Below, in pieces: positions 7,413 to 15,833 of a DNA stretch of 53,166 bases (the stretch's first letter is position 1; each line of letters begins with the position of its first letter). A program made the translations under genes and the position numbers. Under the pieces are notes generated by a model that was not told where the DNA came from, ran no database searches, and saw only the letters and a list, made by a program, of their open reading frames with translations. The stretch comes from Roseococcus sp. SDR (lineage in GTDB: Bacteria; Pseudomonadota; Alphaproteobacteria; Acetobacterales; Acetobacteraceae): assembly GCF_019083995.1 (NCBI RefSeq), contig NZ_JAHRCU010000026.1, forward strand, positions 1-53,166, written 5' to 3'.

Positions 7413-8776
7413 GCGACGCGCCAGCTCTCGGGCAGCTGCCCGGGCGCGAGCGGCACGGCGACGCCCTGGCCGCGATACTCGGCCAGCTTGTTGCGCAGCG
7501 TGCGGATGGAGATGCCCAGGATCTCGGCCGCGCGCGTGCGGTTGCCGAGGCAGCGGCCCAGCGTCTCCAGGATCAGTTCACGCTCCACCTCCTCCATGCG
7601 GCGGCCGACCAGGGCCGCGATGGGGTGGGCGGGCGCGGTGGCCTCAGGCATGGGCGCATCCGCCTGGGCTTCGGCCGGCGCACTGCCGAGCTCGATCGCA
7701 TCGGCGCCGATCTCTGGGCTCGTGGCCAGCAGCACGGCGCGGTGCAGCGCGTTCTCCAGCTCGCGCACATTGCCCGGCCAGGGATGCGCCATGAGGCGCG
7801 CGGTGGCGGCGGGCGAAAGAGGCCGCGCGGGCAGTCCGTTCGCGGCGGCGTAGCGGGCGGCGAAATGCTCGGCCAGCGGCAGGATGTCGCCCGCGCGTTC
7901 GCGCAGCGGCGGGATGCGCAGCTGCACGACGTTCAGGCGGAAGTACAAATCCTCCCGGAAGCGGCCAGCGCGCACCTCGGCCGCAAGGTCGCGGTTGGTG
8001 GCGGCGAGGATGCGCACATCCACGCGCACCGGCTGCGTGCCGCCGAGCTTGTCCACCTCGCGCTCCTGGATGGCGCGCAGCAGCTTGGATTGCAGCCGCA
8101 CATCCATCTCGCCGATCTCATCCAGCAGCAGCGTGCCGCGATCGGCCTGCTCGAACTTGCCTTTGCGCGCGGCGACGGCGCCGCTGAAGGCGCCGCGCTC
8201 ATGGCCGAAGAGCTCGCTCTCCAGCAGCGCCTCCGGCAGGACCGCGCAGTTCAGCGCCACGAAGGGGCCGCGCGCGCGGCGCGATGCCGCATGGATGTGG
8301 CGCGCCAGCACCTCCTTGCCGGTGCCGCTCTCACCGGTGATGAGGACGGAGGCCTCGGCGCGCGCGAGTTGCCCGGCGCGGGCGAGCAGCGCCTGCATCG
8401 CCGGATCGCGGCAGACCGGTGCCTCATGCTCCGCCGTTACCGCCTGGAGCATGGCGGCGATCAGCTCCGCCTCAGGCGGCAGGGGCAGGAATTCCCGCGC
8501 GCCGGCGCGGATGGCGCGCAGCACGGAATCCGCATCGGCGTTGCGCCCGCAGGCGATGAGCGGGGTGGCGATGCGCTCCTCCGCCAGGCGCTCCAGCAGC
8601 CAGGGCAGGTCATGCGCGGCATCGGCGAGGATGAGGTCGGCGCCGGCGCCGCGCAGCCGCTCCAGCGCGGGCGTCACGCCCTCAACCTGCGTCAGCTGCG
8701 CGCCGCGCGCGCTCGCGATGCGCGCGGCATGGCCCAGCTCGCCGGCCAGCGAGCCGATGATCAGCAGCCGCGTCAT
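7409..8776 (-). CDS. flbD: FlbD-like sigma-54-dependent flagellar activator
   Basis: This 455-residue activator has an N-terminal receiver-like domain (1-120), an AAA+ domain and a Fis-type HTH at the C-terminus (GNRTRAAEILGISIRTLRNKL). The AAA+ domain shows Walker A GESGTGKE, LFGHERGAFSGA, Walker B GTLLLDEIGEM and the RFREDLYFRLNV arginine region. The loop that contacts sigma-54 is normally GAFTGA and here reads GAFSGA. The receiver lacks the N-terminal acidic pair (LLIIGSLAGE) and the conserved Lys of strand 5, so it is unlikely to be phosphorylated normally; Caulobacter FlbD is similarly degenerate. The fliN-flbD-flhA position supports the name. Likely targets in this window are the promoters at 14317-14442. 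Confidence 0.87.
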   Translation of the reverse strand: MTRLLIIGSLAGELGHAARIASARGAQLTQVEGVTPALERLRGAGADLILADAAHDLPWLLERLAEERIATPLIACGRNADADSVLRAIRAGAREFLPLPPEAELIAAMLQAVTAEHEAPVCRDPAMQALLARAGQLARAEASVLITGESGTGKEVLARHIHAASRRARGPFVALNCAVLPEALLESELFGHERGAFSGAVAARKGKFEQADRGTLLLDEIGEMDVRLQSKLLRAIQEREVDKLGGTQPVRVDVRILAATNRDLAAEVRAGRFREDLYFRLNVVQLRIPPLRERAGDILPLAEHFAARYAAANGLPARPLSPAATARLMAHPWPGNVRELENALHRAVLLATSPEIGADAIELGSAPAEAQADAPMPEATAPAHPIAALVGRRMEEVERELILETLGRCLGNRTRAAEILGISIRTLRNKLAEYRGQGVAVPLAPGQLPESWRVA

Positions 8777-9099
8777 GTGGCGCGATCCGCCTTCACGATC
8801 TCGGTCATGGTGATGCCGAGGCGATTATCCTCCACCATCACCACCTCGCCGCGCGCGACGAGGCGGTTGTTGACGTAGATGTCCACCGCCTCGCCCAGCT
8901 TGCGGTCCAGCTCCACCACGGCACCGCGGCCGAGCTTGAGCAGCTGGCTCACCTGCATCGTCGCGCGGCCCAGCACGGCGCTGACCTGCACGGGAATGTC
9001 ATAGACCGCCTCGAGGTCACGCGGCGGCGGCGGCGCGCGCTCGCCATCGGCGGGCGCGCCCGGCGTGGTCGGGACAAACTCTTCCGTCGCGTCGCTCAT
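8773..9099 (-). CDS. fliN: FliN flagellar motor switch protein
   Basis: A 108-residue protein with an acidic, Pro-rich N-terminal stretch (1-30) followed by one SpoA domain, VYDIPVQVSAVLGRATMQVSQLL to LGITMTEIV. FliN forms the lower C-ring of the flagellar switch with FliM and FliG, and helps dock the FliH-FliI export ATPase. Length is normal. It overlaps flbD by 4 bases and starts 24 bp after fliG. In related operons fliH lies between fliG and fliN; here there is no room for it. Confidence 0.93.
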   Translation of the reverse strand: MSDATEEFVPTTPGAPADGERAPPPPRDLEAVYDIPVQVSAVLGRATMQVSQLLKLGRGAVVELDRKLGEAVDIYVNNRLVARGEVVMVEDNRLGITMTEIVKADRAT

Positions 9100-9123
9100 G
9101 CGGCCTCCTGCCGGCTCTCAGTC

Positions 9124-10128
9124 TCATTCAACAAGCTCGTCATCCTTGCCCTCGGAGAGCTGGATCTGGCCCTGCGCGGCGAGGTCCTTGGCGGCGGTGA
9201 CGACGGCGGCCTGCGCCTCGTCCACATCCTTGAGGCGCACGGGACCGAGGGCGGCGATGTCGTCGCGCAGCAGCTTGGCCGCGCGCTCGGTCATGTTGCG
9301 GAAGAAGAGATCGCGCATCTCCTCGGCGGCGCCCTTCAGGGCCAGCGTCAGGCGCTCCTTTTCGACGGAGCGCAGCAGCAACTGCAGCCCTGCCGGATCC
9401 AGCCGCTTCAGGTCGTCGAAGGTGAACATGAGCGAGCGGATGCGCTCCGCCGCCTCGAAGTTGCGCTCCTCCAGCGCGGCCATGAGGCGCGCCTCCGCCT
9501 GGCGATCGAGGCCGTTGAAGATGTTGGCCATCATTTCGTGCGCGTCGCGGCGCTGCGTCCGCGCCAGGTTGGACATGAACTCCATGCGCAGCGTGCGCTC
9601 CACGCCCTCCAGCGCCTCCTTCTGGACATTCTCCATCCGCAGCATGCGCATCACCACCTCCATGGCGAAGCCCTCGGGCAGGATGGAGAGGACGCGCGCG
9701 GCGTGGTCGGGCTTCACCTTGCTCAGCACCACGGCCACGGTCTGCGGGTATTCGTTCTTCAGGTAGTTCGCGAGGACCGTCTCGTTCACATTGCCCAGCT
9801 TGTCGAAGATGGTGCGGCCGGCCGGGCCGCGGATCTCCTCCATGATCTGGTTCACGCGCTCGGGCGGCAGGGTGCGCAGCAGCATCCGCTCGGTGCTCTC
9901 ATAGGAGCCGACGAGGCTGCCCGCCTGGCCGATCTGCCCCGCGAATTCCTCGCAGATCGCCTCCACCGTCTCCGCCGGGATCGTGCCGAGCTGCGACATG
10001 GCGTGGGAGAGATCGCGGATCTCATCCTCGTGCAGCCGCTCGAAGAAGCGCGTCGCGTGCTCCTCGCCAAGCGCCAGCATCAGGATGGCGGCCTTCTGCG
10101 TGCCCGCCATGCGCCTGCGTCCACTCAT
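9124..10128 (-). CDS. fliG: FliG flagellar motor switch/torque protein
   Basis: This 334-residue FliG has all three domains. The N-terminal domain binds the FliF MS-ring. The middle domain carries [14 protein letters not shown], the family EHPQ motif with Tyr for His, as is common in alphaproteobacteria. The C-terminal torque domain is [20 protein letters not shown] and [19 protein letters not shown], with the charged residues that face the stator. It sits at the cytoplasmic face of the basal body. The start overlaps the fliF stop by 4 bases (ATGA), so the two are translationally coupled. Confidence 0.96.
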   Translation of the reverse strand: MSGRRRMAGTQKAAILMLALGEEHATRFFERLHEDEIRDLSHAMSQLGTIPAETVEAICEEFAGQIGQAGSLVGSYESTERMLLRTLPPERVNQIMEEIRGPAGRTIFDKLGNVNETVLANYLKNEYPQTVAVVLSKVKPDHAARVLSILPEGFAMEVVMRMLRMENVQKEALEGVERTLRMEFMSNLARTQRRDAHEMMANIFNGLDRQAEARLMAALEERNFEAAERIRSLMFTFDDLKRLDPAGLQLLLRSVEKERLTLALKGAAEEMRDLFFRNMTERAAKLLRDDIAALGPVRLKDVDEAQAAVVTAAKDLAAQGQIQLSEGKDDELVE

Positions 10129-11855
10129 GCGTCATCCTCCGGGGTGAGCCAGCGGCGGACCGCGAGCAAGGCTTCGTCGGGGTAGGCCTCCACCAGGCTC
10201 GTGATGCGTGTGATGGAGGAGCTGCGCAGCTGCCCCTGGACATGCGCGAGGTTCATCATCGGCTCGCCATCCGCGCCGCCCTCGGTGCCGAGCAGCCCGG
10301 CGGGCCGCTCGCCCGACGGCAGGGCGGGATCGCCCGGCTGGCCCGGCAGCGCGGCGCCCCCTTCGCCGGCGAGCGTACCAGCGGCCATGCCGCCGGCCCC
10401 GGCCAGCGCCGGGGTGGGGTTGAGCGAGAGCGAGAGCTTGCGCGCCACGGGCCGCGCCACCAGCAGCAGCGTCAGCAGGATCAGCACGCCGATGAGGGCG
10501 GTTTCCATCAGGCGCGCCAGCACGGCCTGCGGGATGTCGAGGCCCAGCATGCCCGCCTCGCGCGGGCCTTCCTCCGGTTCGGCGAAGGGCATGGAGACGA
10601 CCTCCACGCGGTCGCCCCGCTGCTCGTTGAAGCCCACGGCGTTGCGCACGAGGCCCGCGATGCGGCCCAGTTCCTCGGGTGTGCGCTCGCGCTTCGCGGC
10701 GGTGCCGTCGGGCCGCGCCTCCGTCACGCCATCCACCAGCACGGCGACGGTGAGGCGGCGCGTGACCGGATGCTCGCGCAGCACATTGCGCAGCGTGCGG
10801 CCGATCTCGAAATTCGTCGTCTCCTCCTGGCGGCTCTCCTGGTTGCCGTTGCCGCCTCCGCCGGGCTCCGCGCCGGGCAGGTTGTTGCCGACGCCGACCG
10901 GCCCGCCTTCGGTGCTGCGGCTCGTCTCGTTGCTGGATTGCGTGCTGCGGGCGACCTGGTTCTCGGGATCGAAGCGCTCCTCGCGGGTTTCCACGCGGTC
11001 GAAATCCATCTCGAGCGCGACTTCGGCGCGGACGCGGCCTGGGCCCAGCACGCGCTCCAGCATTTCCTCCACGGCGCGTGACAGCCGCGCCTCCTGGCCG
11101 CGGCGCAACTCCTCCTGCGTCTGCGCGCCGGCCGGCCCGCTCAGCGCCTGGCCGCCGCGCGCCAGCAATTCGCCGCGGCTGTCCACGATGGAGACATTCT
11201 GCGGCCGCAGCCCCGGCACGGCGGCGACGACGAGATGCAGCACCGCCTGCACGCCCTCCCGGTCCAGCCGCTGCGCGCCCTGCATGGTGAGCAGCACGCT
11301 GGCCTGCGCCTCGGCCCGCTCGCGCGAGAAGGCCTCGCGCCGGGGCAGAACGAGATGGACGCGCGCCGCGCGCACGCCGCTCAGTGCGCGGATGCTGCGC
11401 GCCAGCTCGCCCTCCAGGGCGCGCAGGCGGTTCATCTCCTGCTGGAAGGGCGTGGTGGTCAGGCTCTCATTGCGATCGAACAGCTCATTGCCGAGGGAGC
11501 CGCCGGCGGGCAGGCCTTCGCGGGCCAGGGCAAGGCGCAGCCGGGGCACATCCTCGGCGGGGACGAGCACCTGCGTGCCGCCGGCGGCGAGGCGATAGGG
11601 CACGCGCTGGCGCTCGAGCGCGGCGACCACCGCGCCCGCATCGCGCGTCTCGAGATCGCCATAGAGGAGGCCCATGGGCGGCGTTCCCGCCCGCAGCACG
11701 AGGAAGCCGATGAGGCCGAGAACGCCGAGAGCGACACCTGCCAGCGCGATCAGCTGGACCCGCCCCAGGGCGCGAAGCTGACCGATCAGGCCTTGCATGG
11801 CACCACCCGACGCGGCGCGCTGCACACCAACATGCAAATTCTCCCGGAGGCTCAT
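10125..11855 (-). CDS. fliF: FliF flagellar MS-ring protein
   Basis: A 576-residue MS-ring protein, the base on which the flagellum assembles in the inner membrane. It has a first membrane segment at about residues 34-54 ([20 protein letters not shown]), periplasmic ring-building motifs and a low-complexity Gly/Asn/Glu region around 310-350. A second membrane segment ([19 protein letters not shown]) lies around 440-460, and the C-terminal FliG-binding tail ends [24 protein letters not shown]. It is the first gene of the minus-strand operon. Upstream, on the minus strand, TTAAGCCTTTCGCAAC (plus 11889-11904) resembles a weak CtrA box. Confidence 0.95.
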   Translation of the reverse strand: MSLRENLHVGVQRAASGGAMQGLIGQLRALGRVQLIALAGVALGVLGLIGFLVLRAGTPPMGLLYGDLETRDAGAVVAALERQRVPYRLAAGGTQVLVPAEDVPRLRLALAREGLPAGGSLGNELFDRNESLTTTPFQQEMNRLRALEGELARSIRALSGVRAARVHLVLPRREAFSRERAEAQASVLLTMQGAQRLDREGVQAVLHLVVAAVPGLRPQNVSIVDSRGELLARGGQALSGPAGAQTQEELRRGQEARLSRAVEEMLERVLGPGRVRAEVALEMDFDRVETREERFDPENQVARSTQSSNETSRSTEGGPVGVGNNLPGAEPGGGGNGNQESRQEETTNFEIGRTLRNVLREHPVTRRLTVAVLVDGVTEARPDGTAAKRERTPEELGRIAGLVRNAVGFNEQRGDRVEVVSMPFAEPEEGPREAGMLGLDIPQAVLARLMETALIGVLILLTLLLVARPVARKLSLSLNPTPALAGAGGMAAGTLAGEGGAALPGQPGDPALPSGERPAGLLGTEGGADGEPMMNLAHVQGQLRSSSITRITSLVEAYPDEALLAVRRWLTPEDDA

Positions 11856-11931
11856 CCTGTGCCCTGGGCAGAACTTGCCGCATACCCTGTTGCGAAAGGC
11901 TTAACGCCCTGCGCCTACGGCGAAATCTCGC

Positions 11932-12597
11932 TCAATTCGCGGCCAGGCCGCGCAGCTTGTCAAAATTGACCGAGAGCGCGCCGAGGCTGAGCCGCACCTC
12001 GCCGCCGCTGCGATCCACCGCCGTCGCCCGCGCCAGCACGCCGGCATCGAGCGTGCTGCGCGTGCCATCGGCGCGGATGCCGCTCACGGTGAAGCGGTAG
12101 GCGCCGTCATTCTGCTGCGCGCCATTGGCATCGCGCCCATCCCAGTTCCAGGTCACGGGCGCGCTGCCCAGCGCCACCTCCGTGCTGCGCAGGGTGCGGC
12201 CGGCGGAATCCATCACCGTGATCAGCGCGCGCTGCGCCTGGCCGGCCGCCGGCAGCCGCAGCTGCGCCTGGCCGCCCTGCAGCGAGAGGCGATCGCTCTC
12301 CACCTCCACCACACGTCCCATCAGCGGAGCGGCGGAGATCAGCTGGTTGCCCTGCTCCACGCTCAGCAGCCGTTCGAGATTGCTGTTCACCTTGATCTGC
12401 TGCTCGACGGTGGCGAACTGCACCAGCTGCTGCGTCATCTGGTTCGCATCCATCGCATTCGTCGGGTCCTGGTTCTGCAGCTGCGTGGTCAGCAGCGTCA
12501 GGAAGGTGTTGAAGTCCGAACCGATGCCGGTGGTCGTGGATGCGCGTGCCGTGGACGTGCCGGTGGCTGTCTGGGTGGTGCCGATGCTGCCGCTCAT
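11932..12597 (-). CDS. flgD: FlgD hook assembly scaffold
   Basis: This 221-residue protein has the FlgD signature FNTFLTLLTTQLQNQDPTNAMDANQMTQQLVQFATVEQQ in its N-terminal third. The rest is the FLIG/tudor-like C-terminal part, including the phrase VTWNWDGRDANGAQQNDGAYRF. FlgD caps the growing hook and is needed for adding hook subunits outside the cell. It begins 18 bp after the fliK stop on the same strand, so fliK-flgD form an operon that is probably driven by the sigma-54 promoter upstream of fliK. The 76-bp gap to fliF contains no clear terminator. Confidence 0.93.
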   Translation of the reverse strand: MSGSIGTTQTATGTSTARASTTTGIGSDFNTFLTLLTTQLQNQDPTNAMDANQMTQQLVQFATVEQQIKVNSNLERLLSVEQGNQLISAAPLMGRVVEVESDRLSLQGGQAQLRLPAAGQAQRALITVMDSAGRTLRSTEVALGSAPVTWNWDGRDANGAQQNDGAYRFTVSGIRADGTRSTLDAGVLARATAVDRSGGEVRLSLGALSVNFDKLRGLAAN

Positions 12598-12615
12598 GCG
12601 GGGTTCTCCGTCGCG

Positions 12616-14247
12616 TCAGATGTTGAGGTCGAGAAGGCCGCGCGCCGCGCGGCTGGACGCGGGCTCGGTTGCGGTGACGTGCAGGGTGGGGCCGGCCCCG
12701 CGCGGGGGCGGGCCGCCCCGCGCGTCATGCCGCCCCTGCGGCTCACGCTCGCCCGAGGAGGTGCCGAGCGAGAATTCGATGCCCTTCGCCTCCACCCGCA
12801 GCCCCGCATCCGCCAGGCCGCGATCCAGCTCCTGCCGGTCGCGCAGCAGCAGGGCGAGCGTCTCGGGTCGCTCAGCCACGATGCGCACCGCATGCGTTTC
12901 GCCCTCGCGTTGCACACGGATCTCCACCCGGCCCAGCTCTCCCGGCTCCAGGCTGAGCTGGAAGCCCCCGGAGCCCGCCGGCGTGAAGGCGAGTGCAACG
13001 GCGACATGCGCCACCTGGCGCATGGGTGGTGGTGCCGGTGGTGGCGCGCCGGGCGGCGCCTCCGCCAGGCGCGGCGTGATCGGCGCCGGCTGCAGGCCCG
13101 GGGGCGCGGCCTCCACCACGATTGCCTGTGGTGGCGCCTGGGCTGTGGCGAGCGCAGGGGGCGGGGCAGGCAGGTGCTTGCTGGCGGTGCTCTCCCCCAG
13201 TGGGCGCGATGGCTGCGCGTGGGGGAGCGCGATGGGTGCGGGCTCCGCCTCCGCGACCGGCTCTGACGCCAGGGCGGCGGGAGCGAGGCTCCCTTCCTCC
13301 GCCTCGGCGCGCATTCGTGCCGGCGAGACTGACGCGCGCGGCGAGGTCGGCGCCGGGCGCGCGGCGGCGGGGGCGAAGCTGCCCTCGGCCACCCGTTCCG
13401 CATCGGGCTGTTCTGGCGCGTCTGGCATGGCCTCTTCAGGCTCTGCCGGTGGCGCCGGGGCCGTGTTCGGCGGAGCCGCCGGCGCCGCGGTCTCGGCGAT
13501 GGCGAGCGCTGCCCGTCGCGCCACCGGTTGCGGCGGCCCGGCTGCCCCTGCCGCTGGCGAAAGGGATGGGAGCGGCGCTTCAAGCGGCGCCAATGGCGGC
13601 GGGCTCTGGCTGCCCGTCGTGATGACCGGCGGTTCGTCCTGGTCCTCTGCGGCCTCCGTCTCCTCGACGTCGCCGGCCCCCACCTCCGCCGGCGGCGAGG
13701 AGGCGCCCGGCCTCACTGCCGCAATCTCCACGGGAGGCTCACCGGGCTCTGCCGCATTGGCGGCGGCCGGCGGCGCGGCAGCTGGCCCGGGGGGCGGCGT
13801 GGCGGCGTCAGGCGACAGCTGCGCCATATCCGGCGCTGGGTTTGGCGCCAGTTCGGGCGCTGACGGCGGGTCCTCTTCGGCCGGGCCCAGCCCGGCTACG
13901 GGCGGCGCCGGCATGGCGGCTGCCAGTGTGCTGGGCGCGGCGTCAGGCAAACCGGACCTCGGGGCAGGCGGGCCTTGTGACCCGACCGCCGCCGATGCGC
14001 GAGCAAGGGCGGCGATGCTCGGGCTGTCCGGCGTGAGGGCCGGGGGTGCGGGGGCCTGGCCCGCCAGCGCCGCGGGGCTCGGCGCGAGGGCTGCGGCAGG
14101 CGTGGCGCCGCCGGCGCCCGGCACAAGCAGCGCGGCGCTGCGGCTCAATGCCTCCTGGAAGCCGGCTTCCGCAGGGGGTTCCGCCAGCACAGGCGGCATG
14201 CCCATCGCGAGCACGGTCGTCGGGCCGATGGAAATTGCGCCCTCCAT
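12616..14247 (-). CDS. fliK: FliK hook-length control protein
   Basis: This 543-residue protein has a long Pro/Ala-rich, low-complexity N-terminal and middle region, as expected of a molecular ruler. The C-terminal FliK domain is VALAFTPAGSGGFQLSLEPGELGRVEIRV, followed by RPETLALLLRDRQELDRGLADAGL. FliK is secreted through the export gate and switches export from hook to filament proteins. The start is ATG at 14247 (MEGAISIGPTTV) with GGAAGG upstream on the minus strand. The frame stays open further upstream, but without a better site. Sequence between the ends is poorly conserved in this family, so the call rests on the C-terminal domain and on flgD and flgE as neighbours. Confidence 0.88.
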   Translation of the reverse strand: MEGAISIGPTTVLAMGMPPVLAEPPAEAGFQEALSRSAALLVPGAGGATPAAALAPSPAALAGQAPAPPALTPDSPSIAALARASAAVGSQGPPAPRSGLPDAAPSTLAAAMPAPPVAGLGPAEEDPPSAPELAPNPAPDMAQLSPDAATPPPGPAAAPPAAANAAEPGEPPVEIAAVRPGASSPPAEVGAGDVEETEAAEDQDEPPVITTGSQSPPPLAPLEAPLPSLSPAAGAAGPPQPVARRAALAIAETAAPAAPPNTAPAPPAEPEEAMPDAPEQPDAERVAEGSFAPAAARPAPTSPRASVSPARMRAEAEEGSLAPAALASEPVAEAEPAPIALPHAQPSRPLGESTASKHLPAPPPALATAQAPPQAIVVEAAPPGLQPAPITPRLAEAPPGAPPPAPPPMRQVAHVAVALAFTPAGSGGFQLSLEPGELGRVEIRVQREGETHAVRIVAERPETLALLLRDRQELDRGLADAGLRVEAKGIEFSLGTSSGEREPQGRHDARGGPPPRGAGPTLHVTATEPASSRAARGLLDLNI

Positions 14248-14315
14248 GCCGGTCTTCCTTCCGTCGCGCGCCGGGCGGGCCCCATGCCCGCGCATTCCGC
14301 GCCAGGCCGGGCGGC

Positions 14316-14331
14316 AGCAAGCCCCGGGCCA
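14316..14331 (-). promoter_or_regulatory. sigma-54 type promoter for fliK-flgD
   Basis: Read on the minus strand the site is TGGCCCGGGGCTTGCT, compared with the consensus TGGCACG-N4-TTGCW. The GG and GC pairs are exactly 10 bases apart (plus 14329-14330 and 14317-14318). Transcription would start near 14305, about 58 bp before the fliK ATG. There is one mismatch in the -24 element and none in the -12 element. Confidence 0.6.
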
Positions 14332-14390
14332 GGGCGCGGCGCCGCGCCACCGGCATGATCCGCCGGCCCCGGGGCCGCTTCCTGCCGCCA

Positions 14391-14410
14391 CCGGGCAGTT
14401 TCTGCCGCGC
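14391..14410. promoter_or_regulatory. possible FlbD-binding (ftr-like) enhancer
   Basis: On the minus strand this reads GCGCGGCAGAAACTGCCCGG. It contains CGGC-N2-AAA-N2-GC, which matches my recollection of the Caulobacter ftr consensus. It is also an inverted repeat, GGCAG-TTT-CTGCC (14394-14406), and a further CTGCC lies at 14382-14386. It lies between the two divergent sigma-54 promoters, about 50 bp upstream of the flgE start of transcription, where an activator such as the FlbD encoded at 7409-8776 would act. Confidence 0.45.
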
Positions 14411-14426
14411 CCGGGCCGGTCATCGC

Positions 14427-14442
14427 TGGCACGCATCCTGCC
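14427..14442 (+). promoter_or_regulatory. sigma-54 type promoter for flgE
   Basis: The sequence TGGCACGCATCCTGCC has a perfect -24 element (TGGCACG). Its -12 element, CTGCC, keeps the essential GC at the correct 10-base spacing (GG 14428-14429, GC 14440-14441). Transcription would begin near 14453, giving a leader of about 33 bases that contains the flgE ribosome binding site at 14475-14478. Confidence 0.65.
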
Positions 14443-14485
14443 TGCGCCCCGCCAGCCCCCTCTCCTTCGGCAATGGAGCCTCTGC

Positions 14486-15763
14486 ATGTCGATCTTCGGT
14501 GCGATGACCACGGCCATCTCCGGCATCAACGCGCAAGCGCGGTCGCTCGGCCACATCTCGGACAATCTCGCGAACAGCCAGACCGCCGGCTTCAAGCGGA
14601 TCGACACCAACTTCAACGACCTCGTCACCCAGTCGAGCATCAGCTCGCACTCCTCGGGCTCGGTCATCGCGCGGCCGGACTTCACCAATACGGTGCAGGG
14701 CACGGTGGAGCAGAGCGAAAACCCTCTGGGCCTCGCCATCGGTGGCCAGGGCTTCTTCAGCGTGGCGCAGTCGCGCGGCAGCGCGGGCGGGCTGCCCGTC
14801 TTCGATGAGCGCCAGTTCTACACCCGCGCCGGCGATTTTCGCATGGACCGCGACGGCTATCTGGTGAACGGCGCCAACTACTTCCTGCAGGGCTGGCCGG
14901 TGGATGGCGAGGGCGTGGTGGACCGCACCACGCTGGCGCCGGTGCGCGTCAGCCAGGAGGTGTTCAACCCGATCGCGACCTCCATCATCGAGATGTCGGC
15001 CAACCTGCCGGCGCTCGATCCGCCGGCCACGGTGGCCGATGCCAAGACCTACAGCACGCAGGTGCAGATCTACGATCAGGTGGGCAACCGCAATCCGGTC
15101 ACTGTCACCTTCACGCAGATGACGGACGGCACGCCCCGCGGCTGGAACATGACCATCACGCCCAATCCGGTGACGGGCGGCGTGGACGTGCCCATCATCT
15201 TCGGCACCAACGGCACGATCGAGAGCTTCGACGGCACGACCGGGCTGACCAACACGGCGGTGGAATTCCCCTTCGAGATGGATTTCGGCCTGGGCAACCA
15301 GGCGGTCACGCTGAATCTCGGCCGCTTCGGCGTGGCGCAGGGCATCACGCAGTATTCAGGGACGGATTTCTCCCTGCGCAATCTCTCGCAGAACGGTGTG
15401 CCGCCCGGCGGCTATTCCGGCCTCGCGGTGCGTGACAATGGAGATGTCGTCGTGAACTACGACAACGGCCAGTCGCGCATCGTGGCGCGTGTGCCGCTCG
15501 TCTCCTTCAGCGACCCCGACAAGCTGCAGCGCCTGGATGGTCAGGCCTTCATGCGCACCGTCGAAAGCGGCGAGGCGCAGGTGACGGATGTCTCGAGCAA
15601 CGGCGTGGGCAAGCTCGTGGTCGGTGCCTTGGAGAAATCCAACGTGGATATCGGCGCCGAGTTCACCAAGCTGATCGTGGCGCAGCGCGCCTATACGGCG
15701 AATACCAAGCTCGTCACCGCGGCGGACGAGATGCTGCAGGACACGATCAACATGAAGCGCTGA
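14486..15763 (+). CDS. flgE: FlgE flagellar hook protein
   Basis: This 425-residue protein begins MSIFGAMTTAISGINAQARSLGH and contains ISDNLANSQTAGFKRIDTNF, the axial-protein N-terminal motif. It ends with NVDIGAEFTKLIVAQRAYTANTKLVTAADEMLQDTINMKR, the C-terminal motif of hook and rod proteins. Between these lies LGLAIGGQGFFSV and a hook-length middle domain. It polymerises into the hook outside the cell. The start is ATG 14486 with GGAG 8-11 bp upstream. The frame is open far upstream on this strand, but that part is antisense to fliK and flgD. A tandem repeat covers its stop codon. Confidence 0.95.
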   Translation: MSIFGAMTTAISGINAQARSLGHISDNLANSQTAGFKRIDTNFNDLVTQSSISSHSSGSVIARPDFTNTVQGTVEQSENPLGLAIGGQGFFSVAQSRGSAGGLPVFDERQFYTRAGDFRMDRDGYLVNGANYFLQGWPVDGEGVVDRTTLAPVRVSQEVFNPIATSIIEMSANLPALDPPATVADAKTYSTQVQIYDQVGNRNPVTVTFTQMTDGTPRGWNMTITPNPVTGGVDVPIIFGTNGTIESFDGTTGLTNTAVEFPFEMDFGLGNQAVTLNLGRFGVAQGITQYSGTDFSLRNLSQNGVPPGGYSGLAVRDNGDVVVNYDNGQSRIVARVPLVSFSDPDKLQRLDGQAFMRTVESGEAQVTDVSSNGVGKLVVGALEKSNVDIGAEFTKLIVAQRAYTANTKLVTAADEMLQDTINMKR

Positions 15764-15815
15764 CGCGCTTGGGCAACATGAAGCGCTGACGCGCCCGGGC
15801 GACCTGAAGCGCCGA
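15748..15815 (+). repeat. 26-bp tandem repeat across the flgE stop codon
   Basis: The unit begins CAACATGAAGCGCTGACGCGC. Copy 1 is 15748-15773 and covers the last codons and stop of flgE. Copy 2 is 15774-15799 and is identical over the first 21 bases. A degenerate third copy starts at 15800 (CGACCTGAAGCGCCGA). Copy 2 therefore repeats the tail codons and stop of flgE in the gap before flgK. Confidence 0.85.
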
Positions 15816-15833
15816 ACCTAGGACCAGTTCCGG

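Noticed and set aside
12125-14485. Open plus-strand frame continuing about 780 codons upstream of flgE
   Set aside because: This part is antisense to flgD and fliK. The flgE start at 14486 has its own ribosome binding site and sigma-54 promoter, and the upstream text is low-complexity.
15769-15786. GG-N10-GC pattern in the flgE-flgK gap as a sigma-54 promoter
   Set aside because: Spacing fits, but CACG and TT of the consensus are absent, and the match is a by-product of the 26-bp repeat.
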